Below are positions 44,311-55,205 of a DNA stretch of 64,000 bases, one piece after another. The DNA comes from Paenibacillus antarcticus (lineage in GTDB: Bacteria > Bacillota > Bacilli > Paenibacillales > Paenibacillaceae). Each line of letters opens with the position of its first letter. Positions within the stretch are counted from its first letter, which is position 1. The stretch spans positions 124,001 to 188,000 of the forward strand of contig NZ_LVJI01000018.1 of the NCBI RefSeq assembly GCF_001637225.1, written 5' to 3'. A model generated the notes under the pieces. That model was not told where the DNA came from. It did not search any database and saw only the letters and a program-made list of their open reading frames with translations. Both the position numbers and the translations under genes were made by a program.

Positions 44311-46995
44311 TTAAGAACTCATTCTATTCTGTTGATATTGCTCCATCGATAAAAGCACTTCCCTTGGCTTGCTTCCTTCGTAGGGTCCGATAATTCCTCG
44401 TGCTTCCATGGAATCAATCAGACGTGCTGCACGCGTATAGCCTACTCGCATTCTACGTTGTAAGAGTGATACCGAAGCCTGTTTCGCCTCAAGTATAATT
44501 TGTACTGCTTGATCATAGAGTTCATCAAGCTTCTCTTCTGGATCTGAAGACGACTCCTCAATCTCTGGAACAAGAGATTCATCGTAAACAGCCTGACCTT
44601 GATCACGGACATAATCCACGATATTCTCTACTTCCTGATCTGTTAGATACGCGCCTTGTACACGAATCGGCTTTGATGAACCCATCGGCAGGAATAACAT
44701 ATCTCCACGACCTAGAAGTTTCTCAGCACCTGCCATATCAAGTATTGTTCTTGAATCCACATTAGAAGAAACTCCAAATGCAATTCTCGAAGGAATATTC
44801 GCCTTTATGACCCCTGTTATAACATCTACTGAAGGGCGTTGGGTCGCGATGATCAGGTGTATCCCTGCTGCACGGGCCATTTGAGCGAGACGAGTGATCG
44901 CCTCCTCCACATCATTAGCTGCAACCATCATTAAATCTGCAAGCTCGTCCACGATGACAACAATGTAAGGTAGTACCGCTGGTAAATTTTCTTGCATTAA
45001 TTTATTGTATCCCTCAATATTGCGAGTACCTGATTTAGAGAACAACTCATAGCGTTTCTCCATCTCAACCACAATTTTTTTGAGTGCCAAGGATGCCCGC
45101 TTGGGATCAGTCACAACAGGCGCTAGAAGATGGGGGATGCCATTATAAACGTTCAGCTCGACCATCTTAGGGTCAACCATTAGGAATTTCACTTCATCAG
45201 GCTTCGCCTTATAAAGAATACTCGTTATAATTCCGTTAATACAGACCGATTTACCCGAACCTGTAGCACCTGCTACAAGAAGATGCGGCATCTTCGCAAG
45301 ATTACCAATAATGGTTTGCCCTGAAATATCCCTACCGAATGCAACCGATAACTTAGACTCTGCCTCTTGGAATAATGCAGTCTCCATCACTTCACGCATC
45401 GTAACGATAGACACTTCATTATTCGGAACTTCAATTCCTATAGCAGATTTCCCAGGAATGGGAGCCTCCATCCGGATATCTTTAGCAGCAAGCGCCAATG
45501 CAATATCGTCAGTTAAGTTGACAATTCGGCTCACCTTAACCCCTATATCTGGTTGGATCTCATACCGAGTAACCGCAGGCCCACGTACTACTTCTATGAC
45601 TTTTGCGCGTACACCGAAACTCTCAAGCGTAGCCTCAAGTTTACGGGCTGTTTGCATGTAATCATTCTGATCTCCGGCCTTCCCAGCATTACTAGGTTTG
45701 CCAAGTAGACGGAAGGGAGGTAATACATAAGGTTTAGGAGGAGGTACTGGAGCAATAATCTCAAGTGAAACTTCTTCCCCATTCTCATTCATTCCCTCAG
45801 CATTGGCTTGCCCTATGACATTTCCTTCTGAAGCTTGTCCAAAAGCTAATGACGGTTCACCAGAAATCTCACCGTGATTCTTCATAATTGATTCTTTAAG
45901 ATCCGCAACTTCCCGACCTGTAAAAGCCTCTTCCAAATCATCTTCATCAGCAAGTCCTTCAGCCTTCACATGTTCGAAGAAATCACGTATAATCGGAACC
46001 GTTGCTGGTGATTTGTGCTGCGAAAGATCATCCTCTCCGACAAATGTATCCGTTGGAGCGGATGAATCATCTGCTGGTAAGGGTTTTTCAACTCTTCCCC
46101 TTTTCACTTTGCGCTGAACAGGTTCGACCATTTCAATGATTTCTGAGATGTCATCAGAATCATCATCTTCTTCTGCATAAGAATTTTCAGACTTGGCACT
46201 TTTCCCACCAAACAATTGAAAGAATATAGGTGGGTTACGCTTAACTTTAGGTAAGACCACTTCATCAAAATCGTCCTCGTCCTCGTCACCAGGAAGAAGC
46301 CTTCTGTTTCTTTCCGCTAACCCTCTTGCAGGTGAAGAAGTCTTCTTCCCTACTGTCTGACGCATACTGAATTGCTTATGTACGAATGAAACGACTTTCA
46401 CTACCCTAGATCGGACAATCCGCATCAAGTCAATATAGGATAAGTTCGTGACCAACATAAAACTAATAATGAACATAACGATCATTAATAACTTAGCACC
46501 CGTATTTCCAAACAACCAAAAAAGTGCAGTATACTGTATAGCCCCGACATATCCGCCACCAATATCTTTATCCATCATGGAGTGTTCAATCTGATCTGTT
46601 GAAGTCAACAATCCTCCGTGTAAGTCAGATTGTGCCTGAGCAAATATCCTACTGGAACTCAAATCCGATATAGGAGCTAATTTCCTTTCTATACTGGAAA
46701 TACTACTCATTAGAGTTAAAGCGAGCACAACAAGTAATAGCCCACTTTTGCGCGTGTTCCAACGGTTCGGCCACTTCCTATTAATCATGACCATTAGTCC
46801 ATAATAAACCCCTATAAGAGGAACTACAAAATAAAAGCTACCTAAAAGGAGTCCAAATATTTTGGATAGGGACCAACCGACCGTGGCTTCACCAGATAAT
46901 GCAATGACAGATAGTGTAATGAGAATAATCCCATAAATTTCATATTTAAGTATACTACTTAATATTGCCTTCTTCTTTTTTCGTCTCTTGGCCAA
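44311..46995 (-). CDS. spoIIIE: DNA translocase FtsK/SpoIIIE
   Basis: This 894-residue DNA pump moves chromosome into the forespore and clears division septa. Four TMs lie in the N-terminal ~200 residues. A long acidic linker (~230-400) makes it longer than B. subtilis SpoIIIE. The motor has Walker [16 protein letters not shown] and Walker [15 protein letters not shown]-terminal gamma winged helix for DNA recognition ends [21 protein letters not shown] 46995, eight bases after GGGGG, gives MAKRRKKKK; the GTG at 47004 overlaps the ribosome site. Synteny with tepA marks it as SpoIIIE rather than SftA. Confidence 0.94.
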   Translation of the reverse strand: MAKRRKKKKAILSSILKYEIYGIILITLSVIALSGEATVGWSLSKIFGLLLGSFYFVVPLIGVYYGLMVMINRKWPNRWNTRKSGLLLVVLALTLMSSISSIERKLAPISDLSSSRIFAQAQSDLHGGLLTSTDQIEHSMMDKDIGGGYVGAIQYTALFWLFGNTGAKLLMIVMFIISFMLVTNLSYIDLMRIVRSRVVKVVSFVHKQFSMRQTVGKKTSSPARGLAERNRRLLPGDEDEDDFDEVVLPKVKRNPPIFFQLFGGKSAKSENSYAEEDDDSDDISEIIEMVEPVQRKVKRGRVEKPLPADDSSAPTDTFVGEDDLSQHKSPATVPIIRDFFEHVKAEGLADEDDLEEAFTGREVADLKESIMKNHGEISGEPSLAFGQASEGNVIGQANAEGMNENGEEVSLEIIAPVPPPKPYVLPPFRLLGKPSNAGKAGDQNDYMQTARKLEATLESFGVRAKVIEVVRGPAVTRYEIQPDIGVKVSRIVNLTDDIALALAAKDIRMEAPIPGKSAIGIEVPNNEVSIVTMREVMETALFQEAESKLSVAFGRDISGQTIIGNLAKMPHLLVAGATGSGKSVCINGIITSILYKAKPDEVKFLMVDPKMVELNVYNGIPHLLAPVVTDPKRASLALKKIVVEMEKRYELFSKSGTRNIEGYNKLMQENLPAVLPYIVVIVDELADLMMVAANDVEEAITRLAQMARAAGIHLIIATQRPSVDVITGVIKANIPSRIAFGVSSNVDSRTILDMAGAEKLLGRGDMLFLPMGSSKPIRVQGAYLTDQEVENIVDYVRDQGQAVYDESLVPEIEESSSDPEEKLDELYDQAVQIILEAKQASVSLLQRRMRVGYTRAARLIDSMEARGIIGPYEGSKPREVLLSMEQYQQNRMSS

Positions 46996-47075
46996 AAAAG
47001 TCACCCCCGGTACAATATTATACCATAATTAACCGTGGGTACCTATGTTCTGTTTATCAGTCCAAAGGATCATTT

Positions 47076-47297
47076 TTACAAAGAAGGAATATATCGAATC
47101 ATTTGTCCAGGTGCATACAAAGGATTCAAATAGTCATTTAAAGAACAATTCAAAAGTCTCACAATCTGTGCATTACCTTGATCCATTGGCATAACCTGCA
47201 TTAGAATACTTTCAACAATGACCTCAACGGTTGCTTCAGTCTCTTTGAAACTACCTTCCCAAATGACATCCATGGGCATGATCGTATATAAAGTCAT
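47076..47297 (-). CDS. ylzJ: YlzJ-like small protein
   Basis: This 73-residue protein begins [15 protein letters not shown] and ends with a LYAPGQMIRYIPSL block typical of the YlzJ family. Its ATG overlaps the tepA stop (TAATG), so it is translationally coupled. In B. subtilis ylzJ sits between tepA and spoIIIE in the same way. Function unknown. Confidence 0.85.
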   Translation of the reverse strand: MTLYTIMPMDVIWEGSFKETEATVEVIVESILMQVMPMDQGNAQIVRLLNCSLNDYLNPLYAPGQMIRYIPSL

Positions 47298-48070
47298 TAT
47301 TGAAGCCTCCCTTGCTGTTGTACTTCTTGCATCTCACTAATGAGTACATTTAATTTAGCTAAAGCCAGCCCAATGCCTCCTACTTCATCCATCAGTCCAT
47401 ATTTAACGGCATCTATTCCTCCAACAGCTGTTCCTATATCCCTATTCAATTCACCTGTTCTGAACATGAGTTCTTTAAATTTGTCTGCAGTAATTCTTGA
47501 ATGTGAAGTTACAAATTGAACGACTCTTTCCTGCATTTTCTCCATATATTCAAACGTCTGTGGAACACCAATGACTAGACCATTAAGGCGGATTGGATGT
47601 ATTGTCATCGTTGCACTTTCAGCGATAATAGAGTAACTCGAGGCAACGGCAATGGGTACACCAATACTATGTCCTCCACCAATCACGACTGTCACCGTTG
47701 GCTTCGTAAGGGATGCGATCATCTCCGCAATAGCAAGTCCAGCTTCTACATCTCCACCAACCGTATTAAGAACAATAACTAGACCCTTCACTTCCTTACT
47801 TTGTTCCGCCGCTACAAGTTGAGGGATGATGTGTTCATATTTAGTTGTTTTATTTTGTGGAGGTAGTATGACATGTCCTTCAATTTGACCAATAATCGTC
47901 ATGCAAAATATGTTAGATTCAGTATCGGGTACTGCTGTTTGTCCTAAATGCTCTATCGTATTGACCACTTGGGCATCGGTAGTAGCACCATGTTGCTGAT
48001 CAGGTGGTTCAGTCTCAGAATGTTCTTTCGGGATTTGTCCAGTCTTCTCATCATTGGATGGCTTCGCCAT
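47297..48070 (-). CDS. tepA: TepA, ClpP-like serine protease
   Basis: This 257-residue ClpP-fold protein (translocation-enhancing protein) is linked in B. subtilis to processing of small acid-soluble spore proteins and to secretion. It has [18 protein letters not shown] and the nucleophile context [16 protein letters not shown], which corresponds to ClpP GxASM. A His in [12 protein letters not shown] fits the catalytic dyad. N-terminal ~50 residues are polar and unstructured. GGAAG precedes the ATG. Confidence 0.88.
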   Translation of the reverse strand: MAKPSNDEKTGQIPKEHSETEPPDQQHGATTDAQVVNTIEHLGQTAVPDTESNIFCMTIIGQIEGHVILPPQNKTTKYEHIIPQLVAAEQSKEVKGLVIVLNTVGGDVEAGLAIAEMIASLTKPTVTVVIGGGHSIGVPIAVASSYSIIAESATMTIHPIRLNGLVIGVPQTFEYMEKMQERVVQFVTSHSRITADKFKELMFRTGELNRDIGTAVGGIDAVKYGLMDEVGGIGLALAKLNVLISEMQEVQQQGRLQ

Positions 48071-48205
48071 ATTATTATCATCTTCCTTTCATCATACGAG
48101 TCGTAACCATGCCTAGCTAGTATGGGAGAAAAGACACTACATTTATACTATGTATTAACACTTTAAATTCAAGGTAATTCACAACTTCTCAAAAAAGCAT
48201 AAAAT

Positions 48206-48253
48206 GCCCCTATTCCGCAGGGAACCGTCCAATATTGCCTGCGGAATAGGGGC
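48206..48253 (-). terminator. Terminator of RNase J gene
   Basis: Sixteen-base arms GCCCCTATTCCGCAGG and complement pair, followed on the minus strand by ATTTTATGCTTTTTT. Confidence 0.9.
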
Positions 48254-48297
48254 GACTGTGTGCTTACAATTAATTTAGTCGTCTATTTATTTGAAAA

Positions 48298-49977
48298 TTA
48301 TACTTCCATTATGATAGGAAGGATCATAGGTCTGCGACGAGTTTGTTCGTACAAGAAACGTCCTAGCGCATCTTTAACACCAGTCTTCAGGGATGCCCAT
48401 TCATTAACCTTTTCACTCATCAGCTTCTGAAGCGTACTAGAAACAATACGATTAGCTTCATCCAGAAGTCCTTCAGATTCACGTACATAAACGAATCCTC
48501 TTGAGATAATGTCAGGTCCTGACATAATACTACCATCCTGTTTACTTAGTGTAACAACGACAACTAGTATACCATCTTGTGAAAGTAGTTTACGATCACG
48601 AAGTACGATATTACCAACGTCTCCAACACCCAATCCATCAATCAATACATTTCCTGCCGTTACTTTTCCAGCTTTACGAGCTGAACCATTCACGATTTCA
48701 ACGATTTCTCCAAGCTCCGTAATAAAGATATTATCGGAATCAATGCCTACAGATTCAGCTAACAATGCATGACGACGTTGCATACGGAATTCACCATGAA
48801 TCGGAATGAAAAATTTCGGTTTCATCAGGTTAAGCATTAATTTCAATTCTTCCTGACTACCATGACCAGAAACGTGAACTCCAGGATTGGAACCACTATA
48901 AATCACGTCAGCACCAAGTTTGAATAATTCATCAATGGTACGACCTACAAATTTCTCATTACCAGGAACTGGCGTTGCCGCAATGATAACGGTATCACCA
49001 GGTAAGATATCTACTTTACGATGCGTTGAGCGAGCCATGCGTGTTAAAGCAGACATCGGCTCCCCTTGGCTTCCTGTGCACAAAATAACAACACGATCTG
49101 CAGCCATCTTGTTTACTTCTTCTGGTTCAATCAGCATTCCTTCTGGAATGATTAAGAATCCAAGTTCCGAAGCAATGGATACTACGTTAACCATGCTACG
49201 ACCAATAACCGTAATTTTGCGGCCCGTAGCTTCAGCAGCGTTAACCACTTGCTGAATACGGTGTACATTCGAAGCAAAAGTTGCAATAACAACACGTTGT
49301 GAAGCTTTGCGGAATATGTCTTCGAGTACGATACCTACATTACGTTCTGAAGGGGTAAATCCAGGCTTCTCAGCATTTGTACTATCTGAAAGAAGCGCAA
49401 GTACACCTTCTTGTCCAATAGCAGCCATGCGCTGTAAGTTAGCAAATTGACCATTTACAGGTGTATGATCAAATTTGAAATCTCCTGTATGAACTACATT
49501 TCCCTCTGGCGTTGCGATGCAAATACCAACAGAATCAGGAATACTGTGATTCGTACTGAAGAATGTAGCTTTCATCGTTGATCCGATTTGTACCTCGGAA
49601 TCTTCATCGATCAGAATTCGCTTCGTTTCTCCAAGCAAATTAGCTTCTTTCAGCTTATTCTCCACCAATCCAAGCGTAAGCTTGGTTCCGTATACAGGAA
49701 CATTTAGGTGTTTCAACACGTAAGGTAATCCACCGATGTGATCTTCGTGTCCATGCGTCAGCAAAATGCCTCTCACTTTATCACGATTCTCTGTTAAATA
49801 AGAAATATCTGGAATAACTATGTCAATTCCTAGCATATCCTCTTCCGGAAATTTCAATCCGGAATCCACTACGACAATGTCATTTGCATATTGAATGACA
49901 TACATGTTCTTTCCGATTTCACCGACGCCGCCCAAAGCAAATATCGTCAATTTATCGTTATTTAGTTTCTTAGACAA
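48298..49977 (-). CDS. rnjB: Ribonuclease J
   Basis: This 559-residue metallo-beta-lactamase/beta-CASP exo-endoribonuclease carries LLTHGHEDHIGGLPY, a full HxHxDH zinc site; VVHTGDFKFDH and a late SGHGSQEELKLML follow. The C-terminal dimerisation domain is present. TTG 49977, ten bases after GGAGGG, gives MSKKLNNDKLTIFALGG. By position (dapA-rnjB-tepA) it corresponds to B. subtilis RNase J2, but the active site is complete, as in J1. It is therefore probably a fully active RNase J. Confidence 0.92.
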   Translation of the reverse strand: MSKKLNNDKLTIFALGGVGEIGKNMYVIQYANDIVVVDSGLKFPEEDMLGIDIVIPDISYLTENRDKVRGILLTHGHEDHIGGLPYVLKHLNVPVYGTKLTLGLVENKLKEANLLGETKRILIDEDSEVQIGSTMKATFFSTNHSIPDSVGICIATPEGNVVHTGDFKFDHTPVNGQFANLQRMAAIGQEGVLALLSDSTNAEKPGFTPSERNVGIVLEDIFRKASQRVVIATFASNVHRIQQVVNAAEATGRKITVIGRSMVNVVSIASELGFLIIPEGMLIEPEEVNKMAADRVVILCTGSQGEPMSALTRMARSTHRKVDILPGDTVIIAATPVPGNEKFVGRTIDELFKLGADVIYSGSNPGVHVSGHGSQEELKLMLNLMKPKFFIPIHGEFRMQRRHALLAESVGIDSDNIFITELGEIVEIVNGSARKAGKVTAGNVLIDGLGVGDVGNIVLRDRKLLSQDGILVVVVTLSKQDGSIMSGPDIISRGFVYVRESEGLLDEANRIVSSTLQKLMSEKVNEWASLKTGVKDALGRFLYEQTRRRPMILPIIMEV

Positions 49978-50151
49978 TTGAATCTTACCCTCCTTGTATG
50001 GTTTTGGACGTGTACCATTATTTATATTATATTTCAAAAATATACCGCACCCAGTCACTTGCTCCCATTATACATGATTAAAAAGTGAAAAAACAAGTCA
50101 TCTTACATGTGAGTATTAAGCTCACCTAGTATACAATCCTTTATTTTCAAA

Positions 50152-50179
50152 AATGAGCACCTCCAAGGAGGTGCTCATT
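50152..50179 (-). terminator. Terminator of dapA
   Basis: AATGAGCACCTCC pairs perfectly with GGAGGTGCTCATT, then TTTGAAAATAA on the minus strand. Confidence 0.85.
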
Positions 50180-50211
50180 GAAATCATAAAAGTCTATTTT
50201 ATGCTTAGAAA

Positions 50212-51093
50212 TCATACCAAAGTAATAAGATTATTAATAAATGCTACCTCATCTTCATTTGGACCAATCAGTGGAAGACGTACGCCTCCAACATCATGTC
50301 CCAACAATTGAAGAGCATATTTAACGGCTGAAGGATTCGGTAATGGATCTGGACATTCAAATAATCCCTTGAAGATAGGGAACAACTTCAAATGAAGATT
50401 AGCTGCTGTTCTTACATCCCCTTCAAGATAAGCATTGATCATGTCCTTCATTGTTGAACCTACGATATGACTGGCTACACTTACGATTCCATAGCCTCCA
50501 ACAGCAAGTGTTGGAAGTGCTGATGAGTCATCACCTGAATATACTTTGAAATCAGCAGGTGCTGATGACACTAGTAACGTAATCTGTTCCAACGAAGCAC
50601 ATTCTTTGGTTCCGATAATGTTAGGTATCTCAGCTAATCGAAGGGTTGTCTTTACTGATAGACTAGCAATCGTGCGACTTGGCACATTGTACAACAAGAT
50701 TGGAAGTTGCGTACTATTGGCAATAGCTTCGAAATGACGGAACATTCCTTCTTGACTCGGTTTGTTATAATAGGGTACTACCAACAGAACCCCATCAACA
50801 CCCAGCTTCTCCGCTTCTTGTGTCAAATGAATCGAATGACTTGTGTTATTACTGCCGGTACCCGCAATGATTTTACAGCGTTCTCCCGCTTTATCAACTG
50901 CAAACCGAAAGAGTTCAAGCTTCTCGTCATCGGTTAACGTTGGAGATTCCCCAGTTGTTCCTGCAATAACCAATGCATCTGACTTTTGTTCTTCAATAAG
51001 ATAGTCTATCAGTTGGGCAGTTTCATCCCAGTTGATACGACCCTGATCATCAAATGGTGTTACCATAGCTGTAACTAATCTGCCAAATTCCAC
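50212..51093 (-). CDS. dapA: 4-hydroxy-tetrahydrodipicolinate synthase
   Basis: This 293-residue TIM-barrel lyase condenses pyruvate and aspartate semialdehyde. It has AGTTGESPTLTDDEK, VPYYNKPSQEGMFRHF, the Tyr in LYNVPSRT and the Schiff-base Lys in IIGTKECASLEQ. GTG 51093 behind AGGAGG gives MEFGRLVTAMVTPFD. It follows dapG and asd, forming the lysine/DAP/dipicolinate branch together with dpaAB. Confidence 0.95.
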   Translation of the reverse strand: MEFGRLVTAMVTPFDDQGRINWDETAQLIDYLIEEQKSDALVIAGTTGESPTLTDDEKLELFRFAVDKAGERCKIIAGTGSNNTSHSIHLTQEAEKLGVDGVLLVVPYYNKPSQEGMFRHFEAIANSTQLPILLYNVPSRTIASLSVKTTLRLAEIPNIIGTKECASLEQITLLVSSAPADFKVYSGDDSSALPTLAVGGYGIVSVASHIVGSTMKDMINAYLEGDVRTAANLHLKLFPIFKGLFECPDPLPNPSAVKYALQLLGHDVGGVRLPLIGPNEDEVAFINNLITLV

Positions 51094-51156
51094 TTTCGTT
51101 CCTCCTAAAAGTTTCCGTATGAAACTTGACTTCGTAAGCATATATCTATACTGCAC

Positions 51157-52374
51157 TTATCGATTTAATTCAAACTCGGTGTGAAGTGACCGTAAAGATT
51201 GTACCATATCTTCCTTCTTTACAAGCACCCAAATGGTCGTATTTGAATCGGCTGATTGTAGTATTTGTATGTTTTGTTCAGTTAAAGATTCCACGATTCT
51301 AGCCATAATTCCAGGCACGCCGTTGATCCCACCGCCAATAACAGCCACTTTAGCACATCCTGATAAGCTCTTTGGTCGCAGTCCCATCTCTTGCAGTACA
51401 CACAGTGCCCGCTCCGACTCATGATCAAAGACAGTATAGACCGCACCCGTAGGTGTAATATTAATAAAATCAACGCTGATGGAATTCTCCGCCATTGATT
51501 TAAATACTTTCAACTGTAGATTGCTTGGACCATCGCTACAGTCTACAGTAATTTGAGTTACATTACTTACATAAGCTATTCCCGTGACGAAACGATCCAC
51601 GACGCCAGATTGAACGTCATTAAATCCTTCTGGATGGGTAACAAGTGTTCCTTCATTCTCAGAGAATGTCGAACGAATACGCACAGGAATTTGTGCTTGC
51701 ATCGCAATCTCAACAGCTCGTGGATGAATCACTTTAGCTCCTTGATAGGCCATATTGCATATCTCCGCATAACTGACAATTGCTAAAGGCTTGGCATCTT
51801 CTACAATACGTGGATCTGCAGTCAATACACCGTTAACATCGGTATAAATATCTACCATCTCCGCATGTAGAGCTGCTCCTAATGCAGTCGCTGAGGTATC
51901 ACTACCGCCTCTTCCAAGTGTAGTAAAATCACCAGAAATAGTCTGTCCCTGAAAACCAGTTACAATGACTACATTATGATTGTTGAACTCCTCAATAATT
52001 CGTGCAGGACGAACATCCAGTATACGTGCATTACCGTGATGACCATCGGTTTCAAAACCTGCTTGTGCACCCGTTAGAACGGTTGAAGAGATTCCTTCAC
52101 GTTCTAACAAGCTACATAAAGTAGTTGCTGAAATAATCTCACCACAACACAGCAACAAATCTTTTTCCCGATCAGGCAATGCATCACCATTCTGAACAAT
52201 CCATTCGAGCAATGTATCCGTGGCATAAGGTTCACCACGTCTACCCATCGCTGAGACAACAACCACTAATTTATAATTCTCATCTAATTCTCTCTTTATA
52301 TGTGAAATAACATGTTCTCTAGCCTGTGGTGAGGATAAAGAGGTACCTCCAAATTTCTGTACTAAGATACGCAT
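51157..52374 (-). CDS. dapG: Aspartate kinase (DapG type)
   Basis: This 405-residue kinase phosphorylates aspartate to open the DAP pathway. The kinase part has MRILVQKFGGTSLSS, TLGRGGSDTSATALGAAL and DVNGVLTADPRIV. Two ACT domains occupy the C-terminal ~150 residues, with VDFINITPTGAVYTVF in the first; in B. subtilis DapG is the DAP-inhibited isozyme. ATG 52374 follows GGAGGAA. Its start overlaps nothing but lies 26 bases after the asd stop. Confidence 0.94.
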   Translation of the reverse strand: MRILVQKFGGTSLSSPQAREHVISHIKRELDENYKLVVVVSAMGRRGEPYATDTLLEWIVQNGDALPDREKDLLLCCGEIISATTLCSLLEREGISSTVLTGAQAGFETDGHHGNARILDVRPARIIEEFNNHNVVIVTGFQGQTISGDFTTLGRGGSDTSATALGAALHAEMVDIYTDVNGVLTADPRIVEDAKPLAIVSYAEICNMAYQGAKVIHPRAVEIAMQAQIPVRIRSTFSENEGTLVTHPEGFNDVQSGVVDRFVTGIAYVSNVTQITVDCSDGPSNLQLKVFKSMAENSISVDFINITPTGAVYTVFDHESERALCVLQEMGLRPKSLSGCAKVAVIGGGINGVPGIMARIVESLTEQNIQILQSADSNTTIWVLVKKEDMVQSLRSLHTEFELNR

Positions 52375-52399
52375 TTCCATTCCTCCAAATATGTTTACC

Positions 52400-53446
52400 T
52401 TATGAGCGTTCGGAATGTTTAGATACAATAATCTCAGCAATCTGTACAGCATTCCATGCCGCACCTTTTAAGAGGTTATCGGATACGATCCACAAGTTAA
52501 GCCCTCGTTGATGTCCCAAATCCCGACGCAAACGTCCTACAAATACATCTGGTTTTCCGGTAGCTTCTGTCGCAAGTGGATACGATTGTGTCGAAGGATC
52601 ATCAACTACTGTAATTCCTGGGGAATTTTCAAGAAGATTCCTCACTTCAGCTAGATCATAGTCTTGTTTCAATTCCACATATACGGACTCAGAATGACCA
52701 TAAACAACTGGGATACGTACACAAGTTGCGGTCACGTTTATGGTCTCGTCACCCATTATTTTTTTTGTTTCATTAACCATTTTCATTTCTTCAAGGGTAT
52801 ATCCATTATCCTGAAATTTATCAATTTGAGGAATCGCATTAAAAGCAATTTGGTGCTTAACTGGAAGGGAACCTACAGGTAAAATCTGCGGATCAACATG
52901 ATCATTATCCAGTACAGCTTTACTTTGGCGAAGTAACTCATCAATAGCCTTACTTCCCGCACCTGATACTGCCTGATAAGTAGACACGATAATACGATCG
53001 ATGCCGTAAGCATCTTGCAAAGGTTTCAATGCAGCTACCATTTGAATTGTAGAGCAGTTCGGATTCGCAATGATTCCAACATGGTCGTTGATTTTCTCAG
53101 CATTAACTTCTGGAACAACCAACGGTGTTGTTGGATCCATACGGTAGGCGTTCGTATTATCAATACAAACAGCACCATGACGAATAGCATGCGGAGCAAA
53201 TTCCTTACTCACATCTCCACCCGCACTAAATAACGCAATATCAATACCTTCAAAACTATCAGGGGTAGCTTCTTCTACTATTACATCTAGGCCCTTAAAG
53301 TTAATGACTGTGCCTGCAGAACGTGCAGATGATAACAGCTTTAACTTACCAATTGGAAAATCACGTTTCTCCAATAGTCCTAAAATCTGTTCTCCAACTG
53401 CTCCTGTCGCTCCTACAACAGCAACATTAAACTTTTGTTTGCTCAT
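52400..53446 (-). CDS. asd: Aspartate-semialdehyde dehydrogenase
   Basis: This 348-residue NADP enzyme makes aspartate semialdehyde. It has VVGATGAVGEQILGLLEKRDF, SAGGDVSKEFAPHA, the active-site Cys in IANPNCSTIQMVAAL and the His in RDLGHQRGLNLWIVSDNL's beginning. It is the first gene of the asd-dapG-dapA group. GGGAGA precedes the ATG. No lysine riboswitch was recognised upstream. Confidence 0.95.
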   Translation of the reverse strand: MSKQKFNVAVVGATGAVGEQILGLLEKRDFPIGKLKLLSSARSAGTVINFKGLDVIVEEATPDSFEGIDIALFSAGGDVSKEFAPHAIRHGAVCIDNTNAYRMDPTTPLVVPEVNAEKINDHVGIIANPNCSTIQMVAALKPLQDAYGIDRIIVSTYQAVSGAGSKAIDELLRQSKAVLDNDHVDPQILPVGSLPVKHQIAFNAIPQIDKFQDNGYTLEEMKMVNETKKIMGDETINVTATCVRIPVVYGHSESVYVELKQDYDLAEVRNLLENSPGITVVDDPSTQSYPLATEATGKPDVFVGRLRRDLGHQRGLNLWIVSDNLLKGAAWNAVQIAEIIVSKHSERS

Positions 53447-53499
53447 TTGCCGTATCTCCCCTTATCTAATTATGACATCCATACTCTATTTATAATTGC

Positions 53500-54096
53500 T
53501 TAAGCAAATTGAAACCTTTCGATAATCATAGGTTGTAGTTGAGTTCCACTAAGTGCAGCAAAACATGTCTCAGGAATAAGATCCATTTTTGCAACGAGCG
53601 AATTTGGCTTTTGCTGTGGATTATCCTGACCGAATGGTACAAAGTAAATATTTTTAGTAACTAATAACTTTGCAATATTCGCTGCGTTCAACCCTAATCC
53701 ATCATTTGTGGAGATAGCCAATACTAAAGGACGACCGTTACGCATCTGGGCTTTTGCAGCCATTAACACCGGTGTATCGGTCATAGCATTTGCGAGCTTA
53801 CTTGTCGTAGTACCTGTACAAGGTCCAATGACAAGCACATCTAGTAATTTGGACGGCCCTAGTGGTTCCGCTCCAACAATTGTAGAAATGATATCATTCC
53901 CTGTTATATCTTTCAACTGTTTTAACCAATTTTCAGAAGTTCCAAAACGAGTATCCGTATTTTGTACCGTATTTGAAACAATCGGCACTACGTTAGCACC
54001 CTCTTCTATAAATCGAGAAATCTGTGGCATCACTTCTTCAATCGTACAATGTGATCCTGTAATTGCATACCCTACTGTCTTCCCCTGCCACTTCAT
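53500..54096 (-). CDS. dpaB: Dipicolinate synthase subunit B
   Basis: This 198-residue flavoprotein-fold subunit has GYAITGSHCTIEEVMPQI, IGPCTGTTTSKLANAMTD and ALVISTNDGLG-type blocks. With DpaA it oxidises dihydrodipicolinate to dipicolinic acid, the main spore-core small molecule. Its ATG overlaps the dpaA TGA by 4 bases, so translation is coupled. Expressed in the mother cell (SigK) in known species; I could not fix a promoter. Confidence 0.94.
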   Translation of the reverse strand: MKWQGKTVGYAITGSHCTIEEVMPQISRFIEEGANVVPIVSNTVQNTDTRFGTSENWLKQLKDITGNDIISTIVGAEPLGPSKLLDVLVIGPCTGTTTSKLANAMTDTPVLMAAKAQMRNGRPLVLAISTNDGLGLNAANIAKLLVTKNIYFVPFGQDNPQQKPNSLVAKMDLIPETCFAALSGTQLQPMIIERFQFA

Positions 54097-54992
54097 CCTG
54101 CATCCCCCCGAATCATGATTTCTTCCGAAATCAACTGTACCAACGCATTGGCAATGATAATTCCCGCCGTTTTGGGAGCAACGATACCAGGCAGACCAGG
54201 GGCAAGCAGCGCCTTAATTCCCCGCTTCTCCGCATAGCGGAAATCACACCCACCAGGGGCTGAAGCAAGGTCAATAATCACTGCATTTGGAGACATTTGG
54301 GACAGGATTTGCGCTGTGACTATCATAGTCGGTATCGTATTAAAAAGCAAGTTGATATTGCCCACTTTTTCCCCCAAATCCCTTGTCATGAAAGGCTCCC
54401 AGCCCATCTCGTCTGCCCTTGCAAAGTGCTCTTTCGTCCTAACGCCCATCCTTACTTTTGCCCCTAATCCTTGTAGACTTCTGGCCATTGTAAATCCTGT
54501 GCGCCCCATTCCCAGAACCATACAAGTCGATCCATGTATTGTGAAATCGGTGTTCTGAATAGCCATCATCAAGGCACCTTCAGCTGTAGGGATAGAATTA
54601 TAGATAGCCACATCATCTCTGTTGAGCATTTCAACAAGATTAATCTTATTTCTTGCACACATGTTTCTTAGATGTGGTTTTGCTATTCCCGTATACACTG
54701 TACATTCTTTTGATAATGCTGCAATATGCTCATCTTGAAGCTGTATTGATTCGGAAGAGAATAATGTCATGATCTTCCCTTCCTCGTCACAGCCCATTAC
54801 AGGCAGTACAAGAACATCCGCTGTTTCTAACAGCGAGGAAGACAGTTGATCTCTTGTGATGTCTGTCAACTGATCTGTGAGCTCATTAAACCCCACTATG
54901 GTGACTACTGCATCCATCTGAGAACACTTACGAATCACTTCAATCTGTCTTGCATCCCCGCCTAGGAACACAACTCTAACTCCAGTCAGCAT
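54093..54992 (-). CDS. dpaA: Dipicolinate synthase subunit A
   Basis: This 299-residue subunit has an N-terminal GVRVVFLGGDARQIEVIRKC domain and a C-terminal NAD-binding Rossmann domain with VLGMGRTGFTMARSLQGLGAKV (split over ~155-175) and DLASAPGGCDFRYAE. ATG 54992 follows AAAGGAGA and gives the B. subtilis length. It begins the dpaA-dpaB operon, next to asd-dapG-dapA that makes its precursor. Confidence 0.94.
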   Translation of the reverse strand: MLTGVRVVFLGGDARQIEVIRKCSQMDAVVTIVGFNELTDQLTDITRDQLSSSLLETADVLVLPVMGCDEEGKIMTLFSSESIQLQDEHIAALSKECTVYTGIAKPHLRNMCARNKINLVEMLNRDDVAIYNSIPTAEGALMMAIQNTDFTIHGSTCMVLGMGRTGFTMARSLQGLGAKVRMGVRTKEHFARADEMGWEPFMTRDLGEKVGNINLLFNTIPTMIVTAQILSQMSPNAVIIDLASAPGGCDFRYAEKRGIKALLAPGLPGIVAPKTAGIIIANALVQLISEEIMIRGDAG

Positions 54993-55080
54993 TAGGATGT
55001 CTCCTTTCACAATTCCAAGTGCTATATGAGCATGATATGCCGAAGCCTAAGAAGGGGTGATGAATGTGCGGACAAAAAAA

Positions 55081-55117
55081 GAGCTGACGATTACCTATAT
55101 AAGGTATTCGTCAGCTC
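55081..55117 (-). terminator. Terminator of dut
   Basis: On the minus strand GAGCTGACGA pairs with TCGTCAGCTC with an extended inner stem, then TTTTTTTGTCC. Confidence 0.9.
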
Positions 55118-55205
55118 AATTTCACAATATAAAAAAGATATTTAGAAAGAGGCAGATATCCCGCTCTTAAAAAATGGTATAGCCGTTTCTTCTTGCTTCT
55201 CTTCT

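Noticed and set aside
53447..53499. Possible lysine riboswitch at the asd-dapG-dapA group
   Set aside because: The gap upstream of asd is only about 50 bases and shows no L-box pattern.
54993..55060. SigK promoter of dpaAB
   Set aside because: CATA-like sequences are present but neither matches the full -10/-35 pattern well enough.
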